This document shows, one piece after another, positions 45,155 to 54,277 of a stretch of DNA of 64,000 nt; the first letter of the stretch is position 1, and every line of letters begins with the position of its first letter. The stretch comes from Pirellulales bacterium (GTDB taxonomy: Bacteria; Planctomycetota; Planctomycetia; Pirellulales; JAEUIK01): positions 1 through 64,000 of the forward strand of contig JAIESQ010000011.1 in assembly GCA_019745975.1 (NCBI GenBank), given 5' to 3'. Below the pieces are notes generated by a model, which saw nothing but the letters and a program-made list of their open reading frames with translations, had not been told where the DNA came from and did no database searches. A program made the translations under genes and the position numbers.

Positions 45155-46084
45155 ATGGCCATCAGATCGATCGTGACCCGTTGCGGCGTAATCGCCGGCA
45201 TCTCATTGGTGTTGTTCGTCGCGGCTAAGTCAAGTGTCGGCCAGTCGGTCCCTCGGGCCGCGTCGGCGAGAGTGTCGGCGACCAAGGCACGTGGCGCAAC
45301 GTGGCAGATCCGCGAGACCGTGAATTTCCGCGTTTGCTCCGCCGGTGACCGCGAGTCAGCCGAACGGCTGGCTGCCCGCTGCGAGGAGCTGCGGGAGCAT
45401 CTTTCCGGCGTCTGGCTCAACAAGCGGCCGGTCGCGGCCTGGAAGGTGCGATGCCAGATTGTCGTCCATGCTACGGACCGCCAGTACGAACGTGCCGTGG
45501 GCCGCGGAGCGGAGTCGACCGTCGGATCGGCACTGATCGAAACCGAAGCCAGCAAGATCGTCACGCGCAAGATCGACCTGCGGCCGGATCGCGGCACCGA
45601 GACGCAGACGGCGCTGGCCCACGAGCTGACGCATATCATCATCGCCGATCGGATCGATCGCAGCCAACTGCCTCCCTGGGCCGACGAAGGGATCGCCGTG
45701 TTGGCCGATTGCCCGGCCAAACAAGCAGCTCACTTCGACGACCTGCGCCGCGGACTTGACGGCGACGCCGCATTTCGCATCGGCGAGCTGTTCACCTTGA
45801 GCCACTATCCGGCGCCTGAGCGGATGGGGGTTTTCTACGGACAAAGCGCCTCGCTGGCCAGTTTTCTGGTAGCGCGAGGAACGCCCTGCGAATTCGTGCG
45901 GTTTCTTGAGCTCGCCGCCGTCGAAGGTTATGACTCCGCGCTGAGCAGCGTCTATAGCATCGGCGACGTCGGTCAACTCGAGCGGCTTTGGAGGAAGAGC
46001 CTTAAAGGTCGCGATGCCAACTTTGCGAGGCAGTTGCCGGGCAAGCTCTGGGAGTTGGCCTTGGCCGATCAGGCCGCAAACTGA
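45155..46084 (+). CDS. Exported gluzincin-like metallopeptidase (peptidase MA-like)
   Basis: 309 residues with a signal peptide (core GVIAGISLVLFVAA). The zinc motif HELTH is present at mid-length in the frame ALAHELTHIII. About 20 residues later comes PPWADEGIAVLAD, supplying the third ligand glutamate (WxxEG), as in peptidase_MA-like and DUF1570-type proteins. Preferred start is ATG 45155; an upstream TTG would delay the signal peptide. Substrate unknown; probably periplasmic. Confidence 0.82.
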   Translation: MAIRSIVTRCGVIAGISLVLFVAAKSSVGQSVPRAASARVSATKARGATWQIRETVNFRVCSAGDRESAERLAARCEELREHLSGVWLNKRPVAAWKVRCQIVVHATDRQYERAVGRGAESTVGSALIETEASKIVTRKIDLRPDRGTETQTALAHELTHIIIADRIDRSQLPPWADEGIAVLADCPAKQAAHFDDLRRGLDGDAAFRIGELFTLSHYPAPERMGVFYGQSASLASFLVARGTPCEFVRFLELAAVEGYDSALSSVYSIGDVGQLERLWRKSLKGRDANFARQLPGKLWELALADQAAN

Positions 46085-46111
46085 GCAACTACAGGATCCT
46101 CGGCTGAGCCA

Positions 46112-46161
46112 GAAAAAAAGCATCGGGCCGAGCGCTTCCGCACTGCGAAGCACCCGGCCCG
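46112..46161 (-). terminator. Intrinsic terminator of the basic surface-protein gene
   Basis: On the minus strand the hairpin at 46124-46161 (outer stem CGGGCCG/CGGCCCG, inner stem GCTTC/GAAGC) is followed by seven T (46113-46119). Confidence 0.85.
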
Positions 46162-46227
46162 ACGAGACGGTGTTTACGCGAGCTCGTGGTCGGTCGCGAG
46201 CCATCTCGCGCTTACCGAGCGGCGAAG

Positions 46228-46734
46228 TTATTCGCCCATGCCGCGAATCTTGCGACCCGCCTGAAACGAGAACCGCTCCCGCGCCATGCCGCGGCTGCTG
46301 CTGCGGTAGCCGCCGCTGTAGGCACTACCGCCTTCGTAGGAGTAGCTGCGGTAGCTGCGCCGCGGCGCCGCGGCGACGCCTCCTTCGGTCGTACTGGGCG
46401 TCGGCTTCTTTGTCGGCTTCTTGGCGGTTTGCGGCTTCTTGGCCGATTTGGGCTTCTTCGCGACTTCGGGCTTCGTGGTGGTGGTGCCGGCGTCGGCCGT
46501 GGCGGCCTCGCACGGCGTGGTTGTCGTCACGGTTTGCTCGGCGACGACGACCGGCGCGACAGCGCGCGGAGCGTACGAATAGCTGCGGTACGAGCGGCGT
46601 CCGCCATACAGGTCGAAACCGCCGCGAACCTTGGACGCGGCGTCGCGCATCTGCGCTTGCGCGCAATCCGCGGCCAACGTCGAAACGACGGCCATCATGG
46701 CCACGAACAGGGATGACTTGATTGCAAGTCGCAT
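46228..46734 (-). CDS. Small exported basic, repetitive protein
   Basis: 168 residues from ATG 46732-46734 with GGCGGAG upstream. A signal peptide is followed by Tyr/Ser/Arg motifs (RRSYRSYSY) that occur once near each end. The linker is built of Lys/Pro/Ala/Thr (EVAKKPKSAKKPQTAKKPTKK). Such low-complexity basic proteins are frequent in planctomycete envelopes. I do not recognise a family. It has its own terminator and promoter region. Confidence 0.78.
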   Translation of the reverse strand: MRLAIKSSLFVAMMAVVSTLAADCAQAQMRDAASKVRGGFDLYGGRRSYRSYSYAPRAVAPVVVAEQTVTTTTPCEAATADAGTTTTKPEVAKKPKSAKKPQTAKKPTKKPTPSTTEGGVAAAPRRSYRSYSYEGGSAYSGGYRSSSRGMARERFSFQAGRKIRGMGE

Positions 46735-47208
46735 GGTATGTCTCCGCCTAACGAGTTGGAGAATTTGAATTACGGTCCCTCGTTCTGATCGGAACCATCT
46801 GTAACTTAGGACGCGAGTTAGGTGGTCTCTCGAACGAACGGCGCGCGCGACCGACCGACGCGCTCGGCACGGCCGAGCCCAAAAACTGAAACCTAGCTTC
46901 GGTACGATCGGCGTCGAGGGCAGCCCAGGCAGCATCGAATCGCGCGATTGTAGCGCGTGCACCTCCCAAAAAGCGCGATCAGGATGTGGTGCGAAGTGGC
47001 TGGCGCGCCCTGCGGCTACCAGCGAGCTCACAAGCTGCGGATCGGTTTCGCCCCCCGGCGCGATCCACCTGAATTATAGGAGTGGCGACAGGTACTTGGC
47101 GACGAAATCTCGATTAAAACTCAGTAAGCAAGCCGCGGCCGCGAGAGCAAGCGGCGTGCCGATTGCCGGTGGTCCGAAGTGTGGCCGCCCGCGAAGCTGC
47201 CGCGTGCG
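46735..47208. other. Intergenic region with an R-type repeat fragment
   Basis: About 470 bases between the surface protein start and the second DUF1501 stop (both minus strand). At 47071-47093 the string GGAGTGGCGACAGGTACTTG recalls the GGGGACAGGTAC repeat but lacks the second half. Otherwise I see nothing definite; a promoter for the surface protein must lie at the left side. Confidence 0.45.
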
Positions 47209-48717
47209 TCAAGCCAGCAGCTCGTGTCGCACGCGCCCTTCGCCACCGATCGCGACCGGGCGCCCCAAGCGGTCGGCGATCGTGGCCTCGGGGTCGATCC
47301 CCAGCAAGTGGTACATCGTCGCCAGCAAGTCCTTGGGCGAAAGGGGGGTATCGACGACCGAGCCGGCGATGCGATCGGTTCGCCCCACGACTTTGCCGCG
47401 CGCGATGCCGGCGCCCGCGGCGATCGACGAATAGGCCTGGGCCCAGTGGCCGCGGCCTCCACCGGCGGCGTCGCGTTCGAGCTTGGGGGTGCGGCCATGT
47501 TCGGTCGTGCAGACGATGAGCGTATCGTCGAGCATGCCGCGATCTTCCAGGTCCAAGATGAGCGAACTGAACGCCCGGTCGAACCCGGGGCACAGTTGCT
47601 CGCGCATCAGTTCGTAGTGGTAGTAATGCGTGTCCCAGGCACTGTTGACCAGTTGGAATTCGTCCCACAACACGGTGACAAATTGCGCGCCGGCCTCGAG
47701 CAACCGCCGGGCCACAAGCGTCGACTGCCCGAAGAGCGTGTGGCCATACTTGGCCCGCAGTGGTTCCGGTTCGCGCTCGATGTCGAGCGCGTCGCGCAAG
47801 GTGCTGGTCGTCAGGTAAGAATAGGCCTGCGTGCGGAAATGATCGAAGGAGCGCGAGGCTTTCTTGTCGTCGAGCGCGCGGCGCGCGGCGTCGAATTGTT
47901 CGACCAGGGCCCGGCGGCGATTCAAACGGTCGAGCGTTAGTCCACCAGGCAGGCTGGCATCGGCGGCCAAGGTGAAGCGATAGCCGGGCGCCAGCGGGCC
48001 ATAAGGATCGCGGCAGGTGATCGTGTCGGGGCCGAACGTGTACGTCGAAGTGCGGGTGCCTTCGCCGCGGAAGTCGGTCCAGAGCGGGTCATAGGCCGTG
48101 CCCAGCCAGGCGCCGTACGGCCCCGCGTTGTCGCCCGCCGCATAAGCGCGGCGCGAGCTGAGCCGCCAGGGGAGCGCTACATTACGGGCAATCGGCGCGG
48201 CGGGCTCGCCTCGTTGATCGGCCAGGTAGTCGACGACCGAACCAATGAAGGGCCAATGTCGTGGATCGCGCGGGCTCATCTGCAACGGCACGTCGATTGT
48301 GGGGATCGACGTCAGCGTGAAAGCCGACGCGTGCAGCGGATACGGATGGGTCATCGATCGCACGATGGTGGTGCGATCGATCACCTGGGCCGTGAGCGGG
48401 AGCAACTCGCCGATCTGCACGCCCGGCACGTTGGTCGGGATCGCTCCCAGTTCGCCACGCACCTCGGCCGGCGCGTCGGGCTTGGGATCGAACGTTTCGA
48501 GTTGGCTGGCGGCGCCGTAGAGATACAGGAAGATGCAGCGCTTGGCTTTGCCAAAGGTGCCGGCGCCTGTTGCGGGTGCGGCAGCCGCCGCCGCGGGGAG
48601 CGCCGAGGCCAGCGCGCCAGCGCCCAGGCCCAACAACCCGAGACTGCCCGCCTGGAGCACGTCGCGGCGCGTGAGCCCGTCGCAGAGCCGGCGGCGATTG
48701 CCCAAAATGCGCAGCAT
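47209..48717 (-). CDS. Second DUF1501 protein, Tat-exported
   Basis: 502 residues from ATG 48715-48717 with GAGGG upstream. The twin-arginine signal is LTRRDVLQAGSLGLLGLGAG. The DUF1501 fold has the early FLYLYGAASQLETFDPK, LWDEFQLVNSAWDTH and TTEHGRTPK segments; compared with the copy at 30852, the late GRDHN site is replaced by GRGHWAQ. Unlike that copy, it has no DUF1549/DUF1553 partner beside it. Confidence 0.9.
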   Translation of the reverse strand: MLRILGNRRRLCDGLTRRDVLQAGSLGLLGLGAGALASALPAAAAAAPATGAGTFGKAKRCIFLYLYGAASQLETFDPKPDAPAEVRGELGAIPTNVPGVQIGELLPLTAQVIDRTTIVRSMTHPYPLHASAFTLTSIPTIDVPLQMSPRDPRHWPFIGSVVDYLADQRGEPAAPIARNVALPWRLSSRRAYAAGDNAGPYGAWLGTAYDPLWTDFRGEGTRTSTYTFGPDTITCRDPYGPLAPGYRFTLAADASLPGGLTLDRLNRRRALVEQFDAARRALDDKKASRSFDHFRTQAYSYLTTSTLRDALDIEREPEPLRAKYGHTLFGQSTLVARRLLEAGAQFVTVLWDEFQLVNSAWDTHYYHYELMREQLCPGFDRAFSSLILDLEDRGMLDDTLIVCTTEHGRTPKLERDAAGGGRGHWAQAYSSIAAGAGIARGKVVGRTDRIAGSVVDTPLSPKDLLATMYHLLGIDPEATIADRLGRPVAIGGEGRVRHELLA

Positions 48718-48836
48718 GGAGCCCTCGCGGAGCGGGTGCACTTACCGGCATTAGCGTACCAACCTCGCCGCCGGCGAGGCAAGAAATCCCGCGGCAGGCG
48801 CGGCAGGCTCAGGAGAACCGCGAAGTAAGAGTACCA

Positions 48837-48914
48837 GGGGGACAGGTACATGTTTTCGGCCGACGTGAGTTGGCAAGGTCTGACCTGGGTGAGCCGAAAA
48901 ATGTACCAGTCCCC
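48837..48914. repeat. GGGGACAGGTAC near-palindrome, copy R3
   Basis: Inner part of the R element (GGGGGACAGGTACATGTTTTCGG to CCGAAAAATGTACCAGTCCCC) without the outer GCAAAGTC arms of R1. The spacer reads GACCTGGGTGA where R1 and R2 have GACTTTGGCGA. It lies between the divergent DUF1501 and YiiX-like genes. Confidence 0.85.
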
Positions 48915-49004
48915 GACGATGCATCGGGCGAATGAGCCGTTCGCCCGCTAGACTGAACTGAGCAGGTAGCTTGCTTCAGGGTACTTCCACGCGGGGCTAC
49001 AGCG

Positions 49005-50378
49005 TTGACGCCCGACGACATCAACACGGGCGCTCGCACGGTCGCCCATCTGGCGGCCTACTTCGCTGAGCGCAAAGAGATCGCTCGCGAGATGCTGGCC
49101 ACATTGCGGGCCAGTGAGCGGGGTTTTTTCACCCCGAGCGAAGATGAAGCAGTGCGACGGCTGCTGGTCAGCTACACGCTGGCGCGCAACGCGCTCTTGG
49201 ATCTGGTGCTTTCGCTGCGCACCGCGACCGACGTGCCGGCCGAGCTGCGGCCGGGGGCGTTCCTGGTTGGCTATGCGGCGGCGGTGCTGCTGGTCGACGG
49301 GGCGCGATTCTTGCGAGATGCCGTGCATCGCCGGCCAATCGTGCGCCGTAAATTGAACGAAGCGGAGCCGCACTTCGGCATTCCCGCCGGCACGTACGAA
49401 GCCGTGCAGAAATCGCTCACCAGCCCCAAGCATGCCTGGCATCTGTATCACGCTCGGCAGTTCTTCACCGACTATGAAGCGGACTTGCGCACGGCCGCGG
49501 CCGGCGACCCCGCGCTAACCGCCTGCCTGCAGGTGATCGAGTCCCAGCAACAAACGCTTGACGTGGCGCCGATGCGCTATGCCCGAGCGCGGCTGCGCGT
49601 GCGCGTGGGGCGCGGCGTGCGGCGGCTGCGCGACGATCTGCTGGGTCAGGCTATTTATGGCGTGCAGAAGCTGGCGTCGTGCCTGGTGTCCGATGTGTCG
49701 ACGCGTCCGGGGCATCGGCCCGGTTTGCCCACCGCCGTGGCAGCCCAACTGCGCGATCTGGCCCGGCCGGGCGACGTGTTCGTCACCCGCAAGGAGCACG
49801 CGGCCACGAACTACTTTCTGCCTGGCTTCTGGCCGCATGCGGCGCTCTACCTGGGCGACGCGCCGGCGCTGGCGGGCTTGGGAATAGACGCCCACGAACA
49901 TGTGGTGCCGCGCTGGTCGCAACTCCTCGCGCCACCGGGCGCCGAACCAAGTCGCGTGCTCGAGGCGTTGAAGGACGGTGTGCGGATTCGTTCGGTTGAG
50001 TCACCGCTGGGCTCCGACGCGGTGACGTTGCTGCGCCCGCGATTGGAGCGCGAGGCCATCGCGGCGGCACTGGCCCGCGGGCTGTTCCACGAGGGAAAGC
50101 CGTACGACTTCGACTTCGATTTCAGCCGCAGCGACCGGCTGGTGTGTACCGAAGTGGTCTATCGCTCGTACGAAGGGATCGGCGACGTGCGGTTCGAGCT
50201 GACGCGCCGCGCGGGGCGCTGGACGCTGTCGGCCGAAGACCTGCTGGCCATGGCCCTGGAGCGGCGGCACTTCGAGCCGGTGGCGGTCTATGCGCCGCGG
50301 CATGCGGATGAGCTGGCGACGGGCCCCGCGGCGGACGACGCATTACGGGCAACGTGCGCGAGCCGCGAGGGAAGTTGA
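49005..50378 (+). CDS. YiiX-like permuted papain-fold protein
   Basis: 457 residues. The long helical N-terminal half (to about 240) is followed by a YiiX/YebB-type circularly permuted NlpC/P60 domain: RPGDVFVTRKEHAATNYFLP, then FWPHAALYLG with the catalytic histidine, and later DRLVCTEVVYRSY with the catalytic cysteine. Such domains cleave peptides or acyl groups, often on lipids. The start is TTG 49005, as no ATG is near; no signal peptide is seen. A GC-rich palindrome (50391-50420) follows its stop. Confidence 0.82.
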   Translation: MTPDDINTGARTVAHLAAYFAERKEIAREMLATLRASERGFFTPSEDEAVRRLLVSYTLARNALLDLVLSLRTATDVPAELRPGAFLVGYAAAVLLVDGARFLRDAVHRRPIVRRKLNEAEPHFGIPAGTYEAVQKSLTSPKHAWHLYHARQFFTDYEADLRTAAAGDPALTACLQVIESQQQTLDVAPMRYARARLRVRVGRGVRRLRDDLLGQAIYGVQKLASCLVSDVSTRPGHRPGLPTAVAAQLRDLARPGDVFVTRKEHAATNYFLPGFWPHAALYLGDAPALAGLGIDAHEHVVPRWSQLLAPPGAEPSRVLEALKDGVRIRSVESPLGSDAVTLLRPRLEREAIAAALARGLFHEGKPYDFDFDFSRSDRLVCTEVVYRSYEGIGDVRFELTRRAGRWTLSAEDLLAMALERRHFEPVAVYAPRHADELATGPAADDALRATCASREGS

Positions 50379-50390
50379 TCGCCGCGCAAG

Positions 50391-50420
50391 GTAGCGCGCG
50401 GGATAAATCCCGCGGCTAAC
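50391..50420. repeat. TTAGCCGCGG palindrome family, GGGATAAATCCC variant
   Basis: 30 bases with the stem CGCGGGAT-aa-ATCCCGCG. Relative to the copies at 56029 and 57032 (stem CGCGGAGC/GCTCCGCG) the inner three pairs have changed on both sides, preserving pairing. It lies just after the YiiX-like gene and 30 bases before the glgC stop. Confidence 0.75.
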
Positions 50421-50452
50421 AGGGCGTATCCGCCGTTTGTGAGTTCAAGCCC

Positions 50453-51730
50453 TCAGCCGCCGTTGCGCTGCGCGGCGGCGAGCTGTTCGCCTTCGAGAAA
50501 ATGCTCGACGCCGTCGGCCTTGGCGATCACGGTCACGCCCCCCTCGCTGATCGTGAAGCCGCGGGCGCGGTCGAGGTCGGGGTCGTAGCCGATTTCGATC
50601 CCCGGCGGAATGTGCACTCCCTTGTCGATGATCGCCCGGCGAATCTTGGCGTGCCGGCCGATGTCGACACTGTCGAACAGGATCGACTCCTCGACGCGGG
50701 CGTAGCTGTTGATCCGCGCATTGGCGCCGACGATCGAGCGGTTCACGCGCCCGCCCGAGACGATCGAACCCTGGCAAACGATGCTATCGAGTGCCTGACC
50801 GCGACGGCCATTGGACCCCTCCTCGGCGAAGACGAACTTCGGCGGCGGGTAATTGGGGTGATAGGTCCGCAGCGGCCAGCGTTCGTCGTAGATGTTCAGT
50901 TGCGGATCGACCTGCACCAGGTCGAGGTTGGCCTCGTAGTAGGCGTCGAGCGTGCCGACGTCGCGCCAATAAGCATCGGCCTTGCGGTTTTCGTCGCGGA
51001 AGGGGAACGCGTAAACGCGGTGCGTGTCGATGATCGAGGGGACGATGTCGCGGCCGAAATCGTGCGAGCTGTTGGCACGCGTGGCGTCGAGGCACAACTG
51101 CTCGAACAAGAACCGCGCCGTCACCACGTAAATGCCCATCGAGGCCAGACAGAAATCGGGCTCTCCAGGAATCTCCTTGGGCTTGGCGGGCTTTTCTTCA
51201 AAGCCCTGCAGCCGGAAGTTGCGATCGACTTCCATCACGCCGAACTGGAAGGCGGCCTCGTCGGTTTTGACGCGCAGCGCGCCGACCGTCATGTCGGCAC
51301 CCGCTTCCTTGTGCCATTTGACCATGTCGCCGTAGTTCATCTTGTAGATATGGTCGCCGGCGAGGATCACCAGGTATTCGGCGCGTTCCTTTTCGATGGT
51401 GTAGATGTTCTGGTACACGGCGTCGGCCGTGCCGCGGTACCAATGCTCGTCGATGCGCTGCTGGGGCGGCACGACGTCGATAAACTCCCCCAGCTCGCGG
51501 CAAAACAGGTTGCGCCAGCCAAGGTTGATGTGCCGGTCAAGGCTCATCGCCTTGTACTGCGTCAGACAGAGAATCTTGCGGATGCCGCTGTTGATGCAGT
51601 TTGAGAGGGCAAAGTCGACGATGCGGTAGGCGCCGCCAAAGGGAACCGCCGGCTTGGCACGATCGCGCGTCAGTGGCTCCAACCGCGATCCCTTGCCTCC
51701 GGCCAACACCACCGCCAACGAATCTTGCAT
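50453..51730 (-). CDS. glgC: Glucose-1-phosphate adenylyltransferase
   Basis: 425 residues. The enzyme makes ADP-glucose for glycogen. AGGKGSRLEPLT near the N terminus binds nucleotide, FALSNCINSGI and ILAGDHIYKMNY are family signatures, and GFEEKP carries the glucose-1-phosphate lysine. The C-terminal left-handed beta-helix has the hexapeptide-like repeats (GSIVSGGRV, then RRAIIDKGVHIPPG). The ATG at 51728-51730 has GGAG upstream. asnB lies 94 bases upstream on the same strand. Confidence 0.95.
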   Translation of the reverse strand: MQDSLAVVLAGGKGSRLEPLTRDRAKPAVPFGGAYRIVDFALSNCINSGIRKILCLTQYKAMSLDRHINLGWRNLFCRELGEFIDVVPPQQRIDEHWYRGTADAVYQNIYTIEKERAEYLVILAGDHIYKMNYGDMVKWHKEAGADMTVGALRVKTDEAAFQFGVMEVDRNFRLQGFEEKPAKPKEIPGEPDFCLASMGIYVVTARFLFEQLCLDATRANSSHDFGRDIVPSIIDTHRVYAFPFRDENRKADAYWRDVGTLDAYYEANLDLVQVDPQLNIYDERWPLRTYHPNYPPPKFVFAEEGSNGRRGQALDSIVCQGSIVSGGRVNRSIVGANARINSYARVEESILFDSVDIGRHAKIRRAIIDKGVHIPPGIEIGYDPDLDRARGFTISEGGVTVIAKADGVEHFLEGEQLAAAQRNGG

Positions 51731-51824
51731 CGAACGATCTCCGAGTTGCTGCGACCAGCATGCCCTCAGTGAAAGAAGAGCGCATTTTACCCGTCTTTCG
51801 CCAAATGCGCAACGGGAACTAAAG

Positions 51825-53777
51825 CTAAGCGTCGCAGCGCTGGAGGCCGGCGGCACTGGCCGGAGCCTGATCAAGCCAGCGTCGCTGCCAGGCCTCGAAC
51901 ATCACGAGCGCCCACAGTCGATGGCTGTGTTCGGCCAAGCCCGACTGATGTTCGTCCCAAATCTTGCGGACGATCTCGGGGCGGAAATAACCCCGAGCGG
52001 CCGCCGTGGCACCCAATAAGAAATCGGCTGCCAAGTCGCGCAACTCGTGCCGAAACCAGTGGTCCAAGGGGACTCCGAATCCCATTTTCGGGCGGCTAAG
52101 CACTGCGGGAGGAAGCAGATGGCCGAATGTCTCCCGCAAGACCCGTTTTCTGCGGAAAAACCGATATTTAAGTGCGATTGGCATGCTGGCCGCCAGCTCG
52201 ACGACGCGATAGTCGAGGATTGGCGCGCGGCACTCCAGCCCATGCGCCATCGACGCCAAATCGACCTTGGTCATCAAGTCGCAGGGGAGGTACGTGACCA
52301 GGTCGGTCAGGCTGGCGGCGGTTACCGCGTCGCGCGCGGCCAGCGTGCGCCAGGTGTCGCGGATGAAGTCGCCAGGATCGTCGTCGGGCAATGTAGTCAG
52401 AAACTCGTCGGTGTAGAGTTCCGCGCGCAGCGGCTCGGGGAAGATGCCGACCCAGTCGATGAAGCGATCGGCGGGCGGGCGGGCGAGGCCGGCGGTGAAC
52501 CTCCGCAGACGCCGCGATAACGACCGCTGCCGACCATCGGCCGGTAAGCGCTGCCACAAACGGTTCGTGGCCACGGCCCGCAGCGGCGGGATGCGGTCGA
52601 AGGTGTCGGACAACGCCACGGCATCGTAGCGGTTGTAGCCGGCGAACAGCTCGTCGCCGCCGTCGCCGGTGAGCGCCACGGTGACGTGTTCGCGCGAGAG
52701 CTTCGACACGTACCAGGTGGGAATCGCCGACGCATCGGCAAACGGCTCGTCGTACAGCCAGGCGAGCTGGTCAAGGATGGCGACCGCGTCGGGCTCGACG
52801 CGGAATTCGTGATGCTCGGTCCCCAGGTGTGCGGCGACCTGGCGGGCGAACGAGGTTTCGTCGTACGCCGCGACGGGAAAGCCGATCGAGAAGGTTTTGA
52901 CCGGCTCGTGCCCTAGTTTCTTCATCAAAGCGACGACGATCGACGAATCGATTCCACCCGAGAGGAACGCTCCCAAGGGGACGTCGGACTGCAAACGCAG
53001 CTCGACTGCCGAGGTGAGCAGTTCGGCGAGTTGGCGGCGATACTCACTGGCGGGGCGCGGTTGTTCGACGGCGAACTGGGGTCGCCAGTAGCGCTCGACC
53101 TGCAATCTTCCGTCGCGCCAAATAGCAAAATGCCCCGGCGGCAGCTTGTGGATGCCGCGGTAAATCGTGTGCGGATGCGGCACGTACTGATAGGCCAGGT
53201 AGCTATCGAGCGCATGCGGGTTCAGTTCGCGTGGCACGCCCGGCACGGCCAGCAGGCTTTTGAGCTCGCTGGCAAAGAGCAACCGCTGGTGCTCGGCGCG
53301 ATAGACGAGCGGCTTCTTGCCTAGTCGATCACGGGCCAAGAGCAAGGTGCCCTGGCGCGCGTCCCAGATGGCCAATGCGAACATGCCGTTAAGGTGACCG
53401 AGGAACTCGGGGCCCTCGTCCTCGTAGAGGTGCACGAGCACTTCGGTGTCGCTGTGCGTGCGAAAGGTGTGGCCGGCTGCTTCGAGCCGCTGCCGCAGTG
53501 CGCGGAAGTTGTAGATCTCTCCGTTGAAGGTGACCCAGACCGTGTCGTCTTCGTTCGACAGTGGCTGCTGGCCGCTGGCCACGTCGATAATCGACAGCCG
53601 GCGATGCCCTAGCGCGACGTGCACTCCATGGGCAGCAACCGGCCGGGCGACGTGCGAACTATAGAATCCGCGGCCGTCGGGCCCACGATGGGCCAAGAGA
53701 TCGGTCATCTGTTCGAGCGTCGCTTGCTCAATGGGCGGAGCGTCCGCGGTCCAGATTGCGCCGGCGATTCCGCACAT
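51825..53777 (-). CDS. asnB: Asparagine synthase (glutamine-hydrolysing)
   Basis: 650 residues. The start is fixed by chemistry: the ATG at 53775-53777 gives MCGIAGA, placing the nucleophilic cysteine at position 2 for the N-terminal glutaminase domain (to about 190). The synthase domain follows, with the ATP pyrophosphatase loop SGGIDSS (about residue 275) and ALTGDGGDELFAGYNRY. The family includes both asparagine makers and amidotransferases of envelope-polysaccharide clusters; the neighbours here (glgC) do not decide. Transcription enters from the repeat-rich 500-bp region to the right. Confidence 0.93.
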   Translation of the reverse strand: MCGIAGAIWTADAPPIEQATLEQMTDLLAHRGPDGRGFYSSHVARPVAAHGVHVALGHRRLSIIDVASGQQPLSNEDDTVWVTFNGEIYNFRALRQRLEAAGHTFRTHSDTEVLVHLYEDEGPEFLGHLNGMFALAIWDARQGTLLLARDRLGKKPLVYRAEHQRLLFASELKSLLAVPGVPRELNPHALDSYLAYQYVPHPHTIYRGIHKLPPGHFAIWRDGRLQVERYWRPQFAVEQPRPASEYRRQLAELLTSAVELRLQSDVPLGAFLSGGIDSSIVVALMKKLGHEPVKTFSIGFPVAAYDETSFARQVAAHLGTEHHEFRVEPDAVAILDQLAWLYDEPFADASAIPTWYVSKLSREHVTVALTGDGGDELFAGYNRYDAVALSDTFDRIPPLRAVATNRLWQRLPADGRQRSLSRRLRRFTAGLARPPADRFIDWVGIFPEPLRAELYTDEFLTTLPDDDPGDFIRDTWRTLAARDAVTAASLTDLVTYLPCDLMTKVDLASMAHGLECRAPILDYRVVELAASMPIALKYRFFRRKRVLRETFGHLLPPAVLSRPKMGFGVPLDHWFRHELRDLAADFLLGATAAARGYFRPEIVRKIWDEHQSGLAEHSHRLWALVMFEAWQRRWLDQAPASAAGLQRCDA

Positions 53778-53905
53778 CGATCTTGCCGCTCGAAGTTGGT
53801 GAAACAGGACTGGTGGCCAAGGCCAGACGCGCTTTACGCATCGCAACCAACTGGGTCACTCTGCTCGGGTCTTCGAATCGATCGGAGTATTGGTGGCAGG
53901 TATTG

Positions 53906-53993
53906 GCCGCGCAGCGGCCGCTGCGTTTAGCCGTGGGTGCTAACCCACGGACTCGTTGCGTTCGATACCAACCAAGCCGCGCAGCGGCGACAT
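53906..53993. repeat. 87-bp GCCGCGCAGCGGC repeat, left copy
   Basis: Begins GCCGCGCAGCGGC, then TTAG with the hairpin CCGTGGGT-gcta-ACCCACGG, a less conserved 30-base stretch, and ends with GCCGCGCAGCGGCGACAT. Its reverse complement partner is at 54102-54187. Confidence 0.8.
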
Positions 53994-54101
53994 CGTCGTC
54001 GTCCTGCTCCACGGAACAGTGCCATCACTCCAGTGTCGTCACGTCTGCACGTGCCTGATGCAACGTGTGAATGCGTTCATAAGACCGTGCTCCCCAATTG
54101 T

Positions 54102-54187
54102 ATGTCGCCGCTGCGCGGCTACCGATCTTTTTGATACGTTTCCCGTGGGCTGGCGCCCACGGCTAAGCGCCGCCGCCGCTGCGCGGC
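54102..54187. repeat. 87-bp GCCGCGCAGCGGC repeat, right copy (inverted)
   Basis: Inverted relative to the left copy, about 110 bases away. Its hairpin is CCGTGGGC-tggc-GCCCACGG (read on the minus strand): the closing T-A pair of the left copy is C-G here. The remaining roughly 500 bases between asnB and the phosphatase gene (53778-54277) show no gene. At 54230-54260 there is a CCCTCTC/GAGAGGG hairpin of a common dispersed type, downstream of the phosphatase gene. Confidence 0.78.
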
Positions 54188-54277
54188 GAAGTCGAGAGGC
54201 ACTTGCGGCAGCCGCGGGCTCAAATACTTCCCTCTCCCCTTGTGGCTTGTGCGAGAGGGGTCGGGGGTGAGGGTTAC

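Noticed and set aside
54230-54260. Intrinsic terminator of the phosphatase gene
   Set aside because: The CCCTCTC/GAGAGGG hairpin has no T-run on the relevant strand, so I treat it as a common dispersed repeat.
53778-54277. CRISPR-like array because of repeated GCCGCGCAGCGGC
   Set aside because: Only two inverted long copies and no regular spacers; explained by a repeat pair.
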